Positions 51,604-61,679 are shown, counted from the stretch's first letter. The stretch: DNA of 64,000 bases from Nonomuraea sediminis (GCF_018531495.1 NZ_JAHDTI010000006.1:245658-309657), one strand, 5' to 3'. Made by a program: numbers and translations. The notes: generated by a model from the sequence alone, not told the origin.

Positions 51604-53045
51604 GCGGCGACGGGCTCCTTCTCGGCAGGGGCGGCCGAGCGGAGCACCGAGAGGGCGAGCAGCGCGGCCGCCACGCAGAAGGCCGCACCCACCCAGGCGC
51701 CCACGTGCATGGCGTCGGTGTAGGCCAGCTTGGCGGGCTCGGCGAAGCCGAGCTTGAAGGCCCCGCCGATCGAGTCCCTGGCGGCGGCCGGGGCGTCGGC
51801 GGGCATGGCGGAGGTGAACACCCCGGCCAGCACGCTGCCGAGGATGGCGATGCTCATGGCCATGCCGACCTGCTGGACGGTGTCGTTGAGCGCCGACCCG
51901 ACACCGGCGTGCTCCAGCGGGATCGCCCCCATGAGCGTGGCGTAGGCGGCGGGCCCCGCCAGCCCACCTCCCACCCCCATGATCAGCAGTCCGACCAGCA
52001 GCGGCCAGTAGCCCGTGGTGGTCGCCATCACCACGAATCCCCCGGCCATCACCGCGAGCCCGACCCCGATCAGCACCCGGTTGCTCACCTTCTGCCCCAG
52101 CCCCGCGCCGACGGCGTTGAACAGCGCGGCCGCCACGGCGTAGGGCAGCAGCCCGAGCCCGGCCTGCATGGGCCCGTACCCGAGCACGAACTGCAGGTAC
52201 TGGGTCAGCATCAGCATCACCGCGCCGGCTCCGAACGACATCAGCAGGATCGAGAAGGACGACCCGCTGAAGTTGCGGTTGCGGTAGAGCTCCAGCGGCA
52301 GCATCGGGTGCTCCGAGCGCCGCTCCCACAGCACGAAGGCGCCGAGCGCGAGCACGGCCAGCGCGATGACGGGGATGTTCCACTCGCGCTCGATGATGAC
52401 GTAGACGGCCGAGGTCAGCCCGACGATCGACAGGACCACGCCGACCGGGTCGATCTTCCGCCCGGTCGAGCGCGTCTCCGGCATCAGCACGAAGGCGGCC
52501 ACGATCGCCAGCGCCGCTATCGGGATGTTGAGCAGGAAGACCGACCCCCACCAGTAGTGCTGGAGCAGGAAGCCGCCCAGCGTGGGCCCGGCGATCACGC
52601 CGACCATGGCCACCGCGCTCCAGATGGCCATCGCCTTGCGCCGCTCCTGCTCGTCGAAGACGGTCATCAGGATCGACAGCGTGGAGGGCATCAGCAGCGA
52701 CCCGCCCACGCCCATCAGGGCCCTGGCCCCGATCAGCTCCCAGGGCGCGGAGGCCAGTACGGCCAGCACCGACGCACCGCCGAAGAAGGCCAGCCCGATC
52801 ACCAGGAACCGCCGCCGGCCGTACCGGTCGGACAGGCTTCCCGAGGTCAGCAGCAGCCCGGCGAAGACCAGCACATAGGCGTCCAGGATCCACTGGACAT
52901 CGGCGGGCGTGGCGCCGAGATCCCTGATCAGGGAGGGGATGGCCAGGTTCAGCACGGTCCCGTCGACGGCCAGCACGAGCAGCGACAAGCAGAGTACGAC
53001 GAGCACCCACCAGCGACGGGGGTCTCGTACAGTGTTCGAGTCCAC
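51600..53045 (-). CDS. MFS transporter, DHA2 (EmrB/QacA) family
   Basis: A 481-residue drug:proton antiporter with about 14 spans. Motif A is GSLSDRYGRRRF, motif C is GVIAGPTLGGFL and the first span begins WWVLVVLCLSLLVLAVDGTVLN, with the acidic residue typical of DHA2. The GTG at 53045 lies inside an operator, so the mRNA may be leaderless or nearly so. It is divergent from a TetR gene with three phased palindromes in the gap, the classic layout of a substrate-induced exporter. The substrate is unknown. Confidence 0.87.
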   Translation of the reverse strand: MDSNTVRDPRRWWVLVVLCLSLLVLAVDGTVLNLAIPSLIRDLGATPADVQWILDAYVLVFAGLLLTSGSLSDRYGRRRFLVIGLAFFGGASVLAVLASAPWELIGARALMGVGGSLLMPSTLSILMTVFDEQERRKAMAIWSAVAMVGVIAGPTLGGFLLQHYWWGSVFLLNIPIAALAIVAAFVLMPETRSTGRKIDPVGVVLSIVGLTSAVYVIIEREWNIPVIALAVLALGAFVLWERRSEHPMLPLELYRNRNFSGSSFSILLMSFGAGAVMLMLTQYLQFVLGYGPMQAGLGLLPYAVAAALFNAVGAGLGQKVSNRVLIGVGLAVMAGGFVVMATTTGYWPLLVGLLIMGVGGGLAGPAAYATLMGAIPLEHAGVGSALNDTVQQVGMAMSIAILGSVLAGVFTSAMPADAPAAARDSIGGAFKLGFAEPAKLAYTDAMHVGAWVGAAFCVAAALLALSVLRSAAPAEKEPVAA

Positions 53046-53082
53046 TCGCACACTGTACGACAAGACTCGTACAGTGTGCGAG
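53024..53082. promoter_or_regulatory. Three 17-bp palindromic operators spaced exactly 21 bp apart
   Basis: Sites of the form CTCGYACA-N-TGTNCGA(G/C) start at 53024, 53045 and 53066, each followed by 4 bases. The centre-to-centre distance of 21 bases puts all three on one DNA face. The first two lie within the start region of the MFS gene; the third is 18 bases upstream of the TetR ATG. Confidence 0.85.
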
Positions 53083-53100
53083 TTGATTTATCCTGAGGGC

Positions 53101-53805
53101 ATGACCGCCAAGCAGTTCAGCTCCGTCTGGTTCCGCGAGAGCGGGCCGCGCAAGGCCAGCAGCCCTGGCCGCAGCCGCGAGGAGATCGTCGCCGCGGCGA
53201 TGGAACTGCTCGACGAGGAGGGCCGCGACGGCCTCAGCATGCGCAAGCTGGGCGCCAGGCTGATGGCGGGCGCCACCAGCCTCTACTGGTACGTGGCCAA
53301 CAAGGACGAACTGCTCGAGCTGGTCTACGACGAGATCTGGGGCGAGATGAGCGTCGGCGACCCCGAGCACATCCATTGGCGCGAGGTTGCCTCCGCGCTG
53401 GCGCACAACATGCGCCAGGTGATCCTGCGCCACCCTTGGTCGGCCGACCTCATCGGCCGCATGCCCGCGCTCGGACCCAACGCGCTGCAGGTGTCCGACC
53501 AGATGCACAGAATGTTCAGGCTCGCGGGCTTCACCGGGATGGACATCGACTTCGCGGGCGCCACGCTCACCTCCTACGTCTACGGCTTCACGATCCCCGA
53601 GGTCGCGTGGAACAGCACGACGGCCGACGTCGAGTACGACGAGGATGAGGTGCGCGCGAAGGTCGTGAAGGCCGCGGAGGGCTATCCGGACCTCATGGAG
53701 CGGGTGCGGATCATCTACGAGGATCCGAACGTGGCCAGGGCGATGGCCTTCGACTTCGGGCTCGTCTCCGTGCTCGACGGTCTTGAGAGGCGGCTGGCGA
53801 CGTAG
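53101..53805 (+). CDS. TetR family regulator with TetR_C-type domain
   Basis: A 234-residue regulator. An HTH of TetR type (GLSMRKLGARLMAGATSLYWYVANKDELLEL) follows a basic N-terminal arm; the YWYVANKDEL motif is typical of regulators with the TetR_C (tetracycline-repressor-like) domain. It is divergent from the DHA2 exporter with three phased operators between, so autoregulation and exporter control are very likely. GAGG precedes the ATG at 53101. The next gene, an acyl-CoA synthetase, follows after 12 bases and may be co-transcribed. Confidence 0.9.
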   Translation: MTAKQFSSVWFRESGPRKASSPGRSREEIVAAAMELLDEEGRDGLSMRKLGARLMAGATSLYWYVANKDELLELVYDEIWGEMSVGDPEHIHWREVASALAHNMRQVILRHPWSADLIGRMPALGPNALQVSDQMHRMFRLAGFTGMDIDFAGATLTSYVYGFTIPEVAWNSTTADVEYDEDEVRAKVVKAAEGYPDLMERVRIIYEDPNVARAMAFDFGLVSVLDGLERRLAT

Positions 53806-53817
53806 CAGGATCCGGAC

Positions 53818-55422
<1,605 letters not shown>

Positions 55423-55448
55423 ACGGTCAGTAAAGGTATGGGCAACAA

Positions 55449-55480
55449 CCTGTAAATGGTTACATAGACGATTTTACAGG
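55449..55480. promoter_or_regulatory. Inverted repeat CCTGTAAA-N16-TTTACAGG upstream of PucR gene
   Basis: Perfect 8-base arms in an unusually AT-rich 79-bp gap; a T7 run follows at 55495-55501. It could be an operator for the PucR gene or a weak terminator of the acyl-CoA synthetase gene. Confidence 0.35.
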
Positions 55481-55501
55481 CTGATCGGATAGTCTTTTTT
55501 T

Positions 55502-57118
55502 GTGCTACCCACCGTTGCCGATGTGCTCGCCCTGGAGACCGTGCGCCGGGGCAATCCGCGCGTGGTCGCGGGCGCCGACCGGCTCGACACGCGGGTGCGG
55601 TGGGTGCATGTGGGCGAGATCGCCGACATCGCGCATCTGCTGCGCGGCGGTGAGCTCGTGCTGACGACCGGCGTCGCGCTGCCCGAGGATCCGGACAAGC
55701 TCGCCGACTACATCGGCGAGCTGGCGGCCGTCGGCGCCTCCGGGCTGATCGTCGAGCTGGGCAGGCGCTTCGTCCGCGAGCTGCCCAGGAGCGTGGTGAA
55801 GGCGGCCGAGGAGCACGGGCTGCCGCTGATCGTGCTGGCCCGCGAGACGCCGTTCGTGCAGATCACCGAGTCCGTGCACGCCAGGATCATCGACATCCAG
55901 CTGGAGGAGCTGCGCGCCTCCGAGCAGCTGCACGAGGTCTTCACCGAGCTGTCCGTCGAGGGCGCCTCGCCCGCCGAGGTGCTCGCGCAGGTGGCCAGGC
56001 TCTCCAACCGGCCCGTCCTGCTGGAGAACCTCGCCCACCAGGTGCTGGCCTGCGAGTCCGCGGGCCGCGACATCGGCGCGCTGCTGGCCGGCTGGGAGAC
56101 CAGGTCGCGGGCCGTGTCACCGGCCGAGCGGACCGCCTTCGACCCCGCCTCCGGCTGGCTGGTCACCACGGTCGGCGCGCGCGGCCAGGACTGGGGACGG
56201 CTCATCCTGCTGTGCGACGCGCCGCCCACGCCGCGCGACCTGGTGCTGGCCGAGCGGGCCGCCACCACGCTGGCGCTGGGCCGCCTGCTCGAACGCCACC
56301 AGGAATCCCTGGAACGCCAGGCACACGGCACGATCATCACCGGCATCCTCACCCACGCCTACTCCGACCCCGACGAGGCGGCCGCCCGCGCCCGCGCCGT
56401 CGGCGTCCCGCTCACCGGCCGCAAGCTCATCAGCGTGGTCATCCGCCCCACCGAGCCCGTCGAGCAGGCGCTCGACGGGCAGGCCCAGCTCGGCGAGCTG
56501 GCCGAGGCGACCGCCGCCGCCTGCCGCGACGCCCGCCTGCCCGCGCTGGTGGGCGCGCTGGACCAGGACAGGGTGGGCGTGCTGCTGCCGCTGCCGCCGC
56601 GCACCACCGCCGAGCCCGCGCTGACCGCCCTGGCCGAGCGGCTGCGCCTGCTCTGGAAGCCCGGCATCGCCTTCGTGCTGGCCGCCGGCTCCGTCGTGGA
56701 GTCCATCAAGGACGTACGGCGCAGCTTCCTGGAGGCCGAGCAGGTGGCCGACGTGGCCGTCCGCCAGCCCGACGGCAGGCCGTACTACCGCCTGCCCGAC
56801 CTGCGCCTGCGCGGGCTGCTCCACCTGCTGCGCGACGACGCCAGGCTGCAGACGTTCGCCGAGCGGGAACTCGGGCCGCTGCTGGCCCACGACGCCCAGC
56901 GCGGCGGCGACCTGACCCGGATCCTGCGCGTCTATCTGGACGCCGGGCGCAACAAGGCCGTGGCCGCGCAGAAGGCGCACCTGTCACGGCCCGCCTTCTA
57001 CGACAGGCTGCGCCGTCTGGAACGCATCCTCGACACCGACCTGGACGACGTCGAGTCGTGCCTGTCGCTGCACGTGGCGCTGCTGGCGCTGGAGTCGTTC
57101 CGCCGGGAAACCCGCTGA
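55502..57118 (+). CDS. PucR family transcriptional regulator
   Basis: A 538-residue regulator. The N-terminal PucR domain (PTVADVLALETVRRGNPRVVAG, GGELVLTTGVALP) is followed by a CdaR GGDEF-like domain and a C-terminal PucR-type HTH (LRVYLDAGRNKAVAAQKAHLSRPAFYDRLRRLERIL). GTG start at 55502. A PucR gene of this type often neighbours the transaminase/MMSDH operon in actinobacteria; here those genes are 5 kb away, with the oxidase, exporter and ligase genes between. A small cupin gene follows 18 bases downstream. Confidence 0.9.
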   Translation: MLPTVADVLALETVRRGNPRVVAGADRLDTRVRWVHVGEIADIAHLLRGGELVLTTGVALPEDPDKLADYIGELAAVGASGLIVELGRRFVRELPRSVVKAAEEHGLPLIVLARETPFVQITESVHARIIDIQLEELRASEQLHEVFTELSVEGASPAEVLAQVARLSNRPVLLENLAHQVLACESAGRDIGALLAGWETRSRAVSPAERTAFDPASGWLVTTVGARGQDWGRLILLCDAPPTPRDLVLAERAATTLALGRLLERHQESLERQAHGTIITGILTHAYSDPDEAAARARAVGVPLTGRKLISVVIRPTEPVEQALDGQAQLGELAEATAAACRDARLPALVGALDQDRVGVLLPLPPRTTAEPALTALAERLRLLWKPGIAFVLAAGSVVESIKDVRRSFLEAEQVADVAVRQPDGRPYYRLPDLRLRGLLHLLRDDARLQTFAERELGPLLAHDAQRGGDLTRILRVYLDAGRNKAVAAQKAHLSRPAFYDRLRRLERILDTDLDDVESCLSLHVALLALESFRRETR

Positions 57119-57136
57119 TCTACACGAAAGAGCAAC

Positions 57137-57514
57137 ATGTCCGACGTTCTCGTGCCCGAGCCCGACGATCTCGCCCGCATGCTGACCACCGCGGGGGCGT
57201 TCGCCGTACCCGTCCACGAGGTGCAGCTGACCCTCGACGAGCTGGATCCGTCGCAGATCGCCGCCGGCGAGCCCACCACGTCGTACCTCGACCTGGGCGG
57301 CGGGCGCGGCATCTGGGAGATCACGCCCGGGGTGGTGACGGACGTGGAGACCGACGAGATGTTCGTCGTGCTGTCAGGACGGGCCACGATCGCGGTCGAG
57401 GGCGGGGCCACGATCGAGGTGGGTCCCGGGGACGTGGCGCTGCTGGCCAAGGGGGCGCGCACCACGTGGATCGTCCATGAGACCCTGCGGAAGGTGTACC
57501 AGTCGGCGGGTTGA
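57137..57514 (+). CDS. Cupin domain protein
   Basis: A 125-residue single-domain cupin: the beta-barrel segments TDEMFVVLSGRATIAVEGGATIEVGPGDVALLAKGART are clear. The usual metal-binding histidines are largely missing, so it may be a ligand-binding rather than metallo-cupin, like the (S)-ureidoglycine-type or DUF861 cupins. It probably shares a transcript with the PucR gene upstream (18-base gap). In related genomes such cupins accompany GABA or polyamine oxidation genes. The function is unproven. Confidence 0.82.
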   Translation: MSDVLVPEPDDLARMLTTAGAFAVPVHEVQLTLDELDPSQIAAGEPTTSYLDLGGGRGIWEITPGVVTDVETDEMFVVLSGRATIAVEGGATIEVGPGDVALLAKGARTTWIVHETLRKVYQSAG

Positions 57515-57561
57515 GTAGCCCCTACTCTGGCATTTCCTGAACGTCGGCCTACCGTCGTGGT

Positions 57562-58581
57562 ATGCCGCTCTTTCCGAACCCGGTGGAGGCCGCGGCCTTC
57601 CGGCTGTCGGTCGTGCCGCCGATGCTCGCCGACTACTTCGGCGTGCTCGGGTTCCACACGCTGGTCGCCGGGGTCCGGCTGGGGATCTTCGACGCGCTGC
57701 GGTCCACGCCCATGTCGCCGTCCCGGCTGGCCGGGTCGCTCGGGCTGGCGCCGCGCGCGGCGGAGGCGATGCTGCGCGCGCTGCGCGGCCTCGGCTACGT
57801 CAAGGAGCGCCGCGGCGTCTACCGCCTGACCAGGACCGCGAAGATCTGGCTGTGCGCCGACTCGCCCATGTGCCTGGCCGAGGGGCTCGACTTCTGGGAA
57901 CGTTGCGCCACCGACTTCTGGCGCGGCCTGGAGAAGGCGGCCCGTGACGGCTCCCCCGAGGTGCCGTTCTACACGCTGACCGAGAACGACCCGGCGCTCT
58001 CGCGCTCCTTCCAGGCGTGGACCTCGGCCGTGGCCCGGCGCCAGGGGCCCGCCACGGTCCGGGCCATCCCCGTGCACCGCGACGCCCGGCACGTGCTCGA
58101 CCTGGGCGGCAGCCACACCGCCTACAGCATGGCGCTGCTCGAGCGGCATCCGCTGCTGCGCTCCACGGTGATCGACCTGCCGACGGCGCTGGCCTCCGCC
58201 AGGCCGCATCCCCGCATCACGCTTCGGGCCGGTTCGTTCCTCGTGGAGGACCTGGGCGAAGGGTATGACGTGGCGCTGCTGTTCAACGTCATCCACGGCC
58301 TCGACGACGCCGAGGTGACCGGGCTGCTCACCCGGGTCGCGCGGGCGCTCAACCCGGGTGGGGTGCTGGTGATCGGGGACCAGTTCCGCGGCGCGATGCC
58401 CGGCCGCGCCAGCCGTACGCTGCTGGACCTGCTCGACCTCAACTACCTCATCGCCGGCGGCGCGGGCATCCGCTCGTTCGGCGAGGTGGCGCGACTGGTG
58501 GCCGGGGCGGGCTTCAGCCGCCCCCGCCATCGCCGTCCACCGCGCGCGCCCGCCTCCGAGCTCGCCATCGCCACCCGCTAG
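57562..58581 (+). CDS. SAM-dependent O-methyltransferase with dimerisation domain
   Basis: A 339-residue class I methyltransferase of the plant/polyketide O-methyltransferase type. An N-terminal winged-helix dimerisation domain (GIFDALRSTPMSPSRLAGSLGL, YRLTRTAKIWL) is followed by the SAM domain with motif I VLDLGGSHTAYSMAL and the later FNVIHGLDD and LVIGDQF. Such enzymes methylate hydroxyl groups on secondary metabolites or carotenoid-like lipids. The stop overlaps the convergent trpS stop by four bases. No biosynthetic neighbours identify the substrate. Confidence 0.86.
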   Translation: MPLFPNPVEAAAFRLSVVPPMLADYFGVLGFHTLVAGVRLGIFDALRSTPMSPSRLAGSLGLAPRAAEAMLRALRGLGYVKERRGVYRLTRTAKIWLCADSPMCLAEGLDFWERCATDFWRGLEKAARDGSPEVPFYTLTENDPALSRSFQAWTSAVARRQGPATVRAIPVHRDARHVLDLGGSHTAYSMALLERHPLLRSTVIDLPTALASARPHPRITLRAGSFLVEDLGEGYDVALLFNVIHGLDDAEVTGLLTRVARALNPGGVLVIGDQFRGAMPGRASRTLLDLLDLNYLIAGGAGIRSFGEVARLVAGAGFSRPRHRRPPRAPASELAIATR

Positions 58582-59540
58582 AACCCCATCGCGTCCCTGA
58601 CCTCGTCGAGCGTCGCGACGGCACGCTCGCGGGCCCGGGTGTTGCCCGCACGCAGGACATCGCGGGCATCCGCCTCGCTGATCTCGGCCCGCCGCCGCCG
58701 GATCGGCGCCAGGAACTCGTTGACCGCCTCGGTGACCGTCTTCTTCAACTCGGCGGCGCCGCCGTACCCGATCTCGTCGGCGATCTCGGCGGGTGAGCGG
58801 CCCAGGCACAGGCCCGCCAATGTCAGCAGGCCCGCCACTTCGGGCCGGTTGTCCTCGTCGAAGGTGATCAGGCGGTCGGCGTCGGTGCGGGCCCTGCGGA
58901 TCAGCGCCGCGGTCTCGTCGGCGGTGGCCGACAGGGGGATCGCGTTGCCCCGGCTCTTGCTCATCTTGCCGCCGTCCAGGCCGCGCAGCACCGGCGCCTC
59001 GCCGAGCAGCAACTCCGGCACGGGGAAGACGGGCGCGTAGCGCTCGTTGAAGCGGCGCGCCACCAGCCGCGTCACCTCCACGTGCGGTCCCTGGTCCTTC
59101 CCGACCGGCACCAGCGTGCCCTTGCAGAACAGGATGTCGGCGGCCTGGTGCACCGGATAGGTGAACATCAGCCCGCTCACCGCCTTCTGCCTGCTGTGCG
59201 CGATCTCATCCTTCACGGTCGGATTGCGGCTCAGCTCCGCCATCGACACCAGGCTCAGGAAAGGCAGCAGCAGCTGGTTCAGTTCGGGTATCGCGCTGTG
59301 CTGGAAGATCGTCACCTTGGCCGGGTCCAGGCCGACCGCCAGGTAGTCCAGCAGCAGCCCGGTGATGTGCTGCTGGATCTCGCCAGGCAGGTCCCTGTCG
59401 GTGATCACCTGGTAGTCGGCGACCAGCACGTACATCGTGTGCTCGTGCTGCAGCTTGACCCGGTTGGCCAGCGTGCCGAAGTAGTGGCCCAGATGGAGCA
59501 GCCCGGTAGGCCGGTCGCCGGTCAGAACGGTGTGTCGCAT
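58578..59540 (-). CDS. trpS: Tryptophanyl-tRNA synthetase, probable auxiliary type behind an attenuator
   Basis: A 320-residue class I synthetase that charges tRNA-Trp. The HIGH-like motif is PTGLLHLGHYFG (residues 11-22) and the KMSKS motif is GGKMSKSRGN near residue 195. Length is normal for TrpRS. GGAGGGAGAG lies upstream of the ATG at 59540. A leader peptide with two adjacent Trp codons and a terminator hairpin precede it, so its expression should rise when charged tRNA-Trp is scarce. This arrangement was reported for the auxiliary, indolmycin-resistant TrpRS of Streptomyces coelicolor. By analogy this is a stress or antibiotic-tolerant copy and another trpS should exist in the genome; that is inference. 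Confidence 0.93.
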   Translation of the reverse strand: MRHTVLTGDRPTGLLHLGHYFGTLANRVKLQHEHTMYVLVADYQVITDRDLPGEIQQHITGLLLDYLAVGLDPAKVTIFQHSAIPELNQLLLPFLSLVSMAELSRNPTVKDEIAHSRQKAVSGLMFTYPVHQAADILFCKGTLVPVGKDQGPHVEVTRLVARRFNERYAPVFPVPELLLGEAPVLRGLDGGKMSKSRGNAIPLSATADETAALIRRARTDADRLITFDEDNRPEVAGLLTLAGLCLGRSPAEIADEIGYGGAAELKKTVTEAVNEFLAPIRRRRAEISEADARDVLRAGNTRARERAVATLDEVRDAMGF

Positions 59541-59587
59541 GACGTGGTCTCTCCCTCCGTTACGCCGTCCTGGAGAGAACCCACGCC

Positions 59588-59611
59588 GGGCCCGCCCTCG
59601 ATGGACGGCCC
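59588..59611 (-). terminator. Attenuator hairpin of the trpS leader
   Basis: GGGCCGTCC, five-base loop, GGGCGGGCCC (one bulge, one G-U pair) on the minus strand, followed by GGCGTGGGTTCTC. Its 5' arm (59604-59610, GGCCGTC) is also complementary to leader bases 59632-59638 (GACGGCC), which could form an antiterminator. Confidence 0.72.
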
Positions 59612-59626
59612 GTGCGCATGCGGATG

Positions 59627-59656
59627 TCAGCGGCCGTCTGGCGGCCGCCACCACAT
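59627..59656 (-). CDS. trpS leader peptide MWWRPPDGR
   Basis: A nine-codon frame with two consecutive Trp codons and a stop. A GTG at 59671 could add VTRIS in front and has GGGA upstream. The stop lies in the segment that can pair with the terminator 5' arm, so ribosome position would decide between terminator and antiterminator. Classic ribosome-mediated attenuation is inferred. Confidence 0.8.
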   Translation of the reverse strand: MWWRPPDGR

Positions 59657-59695
59657 GCTGATGCGTGTCACGCGTCCCAGTGTACGGCGTGCCGG

Positions 59696-59727
59696 CGCAA
59701 GCCGTACGTCCGTCGGTACGGCTTGCG
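59696..59727. terminator. Hairpin with 12-bp perfect stem
   Basis: CGCAAGCCGTAC, 8-base loop, GTACGGCTTGCG. It lies just after the stop of the small membrane peptide gene and before the trpS leader, so it probably ends the former transcript. No long U tract. Confidence 0.6.
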
Positions 59728-59735
59728 CACGGGCG

Positions 59736-59900
59736 TTAGCCGTTGTGATCGTGGGCGGCGTCAGCGTGGACGGACTCGGCGTGGATCGTGTCGTCGGCGC
59801 AGATGTACAGATCCCACCGGCGCGGACGCGCCACGAACGCGCCCAGGATGAAACCCAGGACCACGCTCGCAAAGATCACAAGGAGGATACTCAGCCCCAT
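59736..59900 (-). CDS. 54-residue single-span membrane peptide
   Basis: Starts MGLSILLVIFASVVLGFILG, a membrane span at the very N-terminus, then the charged AFVARPRRWDLYICADD and a His/Asp-rich tail (HAESVHADAAHDHNG). The tail might bind metal ions. GAGAGG lies before the ATG at 59900. It is followed by a hairpin terminator. No family recognised; real expression is likely from the ribosome site, length and codon use, but unproven. Confidence 0.6.
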   Translation of the reverse strand: MGLSILLVIFASVVLGFILGAFVARPRRWDLYICADDTIHAESVHADAAHDHNG

Positions 59901-60029
59901 GACGGCTGCCTCTCGGGATGGTCTGCCGCTCGAATTGCGGCCTACCGAAAGGTAACCCCACGTGCTCGGTTTGCGCAGGCGAATGCGGTGGACTGCCCCA
60001 TTTGACCGCCGCCCAGTCAATCACGAGAT

Positions 60030-60044
60030 GATCACGGTGTGATC
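60030..60044. promoter_or_regulatory. Palindrome GATCAC-N3-GTGATC upstream of the glycosidase gene
   Basis: Perfect 6-base arms, 100 bases upstream of the phosphodiester glycosidase ATG. A possible operator; low certainty because short palindromes arise by chance. The rest of 59901-60143 shows no gene. Confidence 0.3.
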
Positions 60045-60143
60045 GCTGGGATGTCAATCCCATAACCGCCGGGCGTTTCGCACCCCTTGTGGACCTTGAT
60101 CTCGCCAGGATGGATCGGTTGTTTTCCACCCTCTGGAGATTTC

Positions 60144-61622
60144 ATGTCCCGACGCACTCTCGCGGGGGCCCTGTCCCTGGCCGCCGCGCTCACGGTTTCC
60201 GCCGTGCCTCTTGCCGCCTCCGCGTCCCAGCAGGCGGTGCAGTTTCCCACCTCCAAGTTCCCGCTCGGTGTCCCGTCCGTGCCGGACAAGAAGCTGACGG
60301 CGGTGGTGCCCGGTGTCGACGAGTACGACCTGACGGCCGGAAAGTCCACCGACGGCTACACGGTGACCGTCTTGATGCCCAGCGGCCGCGACTACGGCCA
60401 GCAGACCACGGCCGAGACCAAGGCCTCCGAGGTCGAGGCCGCCGGCGAGACGCCCAGCGTGCAACGGGTCGTGCGCCCGCGCGTCGCCGACGCGCCCGAA
60501 CAGGTGGTCTACATGGTCCGGGTGGGGCTGTGGGCCTTCAAGGACAAGGCGAAGGCCGCCGAGACGGCCAAGAAGCTCAACGACGCCGGCGTGAAGTCGC
60601 GGGTCGACTACCTGGGCGACGACGGGCTGAAGACCACCGGCCCGTGGAACGTGCACGTCGTGATGATCGATGCCAAGACGTTCAAGGGCTCCTACGTCTC
60701 CAGCATCGGCACCAGCGTCGCCAAGCGGGAGACCGTGTCGGAGATGGCCAAGGCACGCGGCGCCATCGTGGGCGTCAACGGCGGCTTCTTCAACATCCAC
60801 ACGGCCAAGGAACTGCGCGGCGAGCCGGTCGGCGCGTCCGTCGTCAACGGCAAGCTGCTCAGCGAGGCGATCCCCGGGCGCTCGGCCGTCGTGCTGCAGG
60901 GCCGTACGGCACGCATCACCGAGCTCAAGACGAGCGTCACGGCCATCTCTCAGGACGGCGCCAAGCAGCCGGTCAACGGCGTCAACCGGGCGGCGGCGAC
61001 CGACGAGCTGGTCCTCTACACCGAGGAGTACGGCGCCAAGACGCCCGCCGACGGCGGCACCGACGCGGTGCTCGACGCCAACGGCAAGGTCGTCGGGCTG
61101 CGCGCCTCCGGGGCCGACATCGCCGCCGGCACGCGGGTGCTGCACGGCTCGGGCGTGGCCTCCGACTGGCTGAACGAGCACGCCTGGCAGGACTGGACCG
61201 TGAAGGTCGACACCAAGGTGACCGACCTGCGCAAGGGGCGCGCGCTCAAGCTCACGCCAGACCTCAACGTCATCGCCGGCTACGGCGGGCTCGTGCGCAA
61301 CGGCCACGTGAAGATCACGGCCAAGCGGGACGGGCAGGACAACATCAACATGATCCTGCGCCGGCACCCGCGCACCCTGCTCGGGGTCACCCGCAACGGC
61401 AGCCTCATCCTCGCCGCGGTCGACGGGCGGCAGCCCGGGCAGTCGATCGGAGCCAACTTCCCGGAGGCGGCGCAGCTGATGCGCTGGCTCGGCGCCGTGC
61501 AGGCGGTCAACCTCGACGGCGGCGGCTCGACGGCGATGGTGGTCAAGGACAAGGTCGCCAACCACCCCTCGGACGGCAAGGAACGCGGCGTCGGCGACGC
61601 CCTCCTCGTCCTCCCGCAGTAA
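60144..61622 (+). CDS. Secreted phosphodiester glycosidase (NAGPA) family protein with SPOR-like domain
   Basis: A 492-residue exported protein. The signal peptide is MSRRTLAGALSLAAALTVSA. A SPOR-like stretch near residues 115-175 (VVYMVRVGLWAFKDKAKAAETAKKLNDAG) may bind denuded peptidoglycan. The C-terminal half has the hallmarks of the family: GVNGGFFNI near residue 210, RTLLGVTRNGSLILAAVDGR, and NLDGGGSTAMVV followed by the final RGVGDALLV. The mammalian relative removes GlcNAc from phosphodiesters; bacterial members are thought to act on wall teichoic or other phosphodiester glycans. GGAG precedes the ATG. A strong terminator follows. Confidence 0.88.
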   Translation: MSRRTLAGALSLAAALTVSAVPLAASASQQAVQFPTSKFPLGVPSVPDKKLTAVVPGVDEYDLTAGKSTDGYTVTVLMPSGRDYGQQTTAETKASEVEAAGETPSVQRVVRPRVADAPEQVVYMVRVGLWAFKDKAKAAETAKKLNDAGVKSRVDYLGDDGLKTTGPWNVHVVMIDAKTFKGSYVSSIGTSVAKRETVSEMAKARGAIVGVNGGFFNIHTAKELRGEPVGASVVNGKLLSEAIPGRSAVVLQGRTARITELKTSVTAISQDGAKQPVNGVNRAAATDELVLYTEEYGAKTPADGGTDAVLDANGKVVGLRASGADIAAGTRVLHGSGVASDWLNEHAWQDWTVKVDTKVTDLRKGRALKLTPDLNVIAGYGGLVRNGHVKITAKRDGQDNINMILRRHPRTLLGVTRNGSLILAAVDGRQPGQSIGANFPEAAQLMRWLGAVQAVNLDGGGSTAMVVKDKVANHPSDGKERGVGDALLVLPQ

Positions 61623-61629
61623 CCCCCAC

Positions 61630-61679
61630 GCCCTCGCGGACCCCACCCACCTCCGCGAGGGCACGGGGTCCGCGAGGGC
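61630..61679 (+). terminator. Terminator with two competing hairpins
   Basis: A 15-bp perfect stem (GCCCTCGCGGACCCC, 61630-61644, with 61665-61679) encloses a third copy of the arm (TCCGCGAGGGC, 61652-61662) that can pair with the same 5' strand. It starts 8 bases after the glycosidase stop. Confidence 0.75.

Noticed and set aside
59696..59727. T-box riboswitch for trpS
   Set aside because: No T-box sequence or specifier loop is visible; the Trp-Trp leader frame explains the region better. The hairpin fits a terminator for the upstream peptide.
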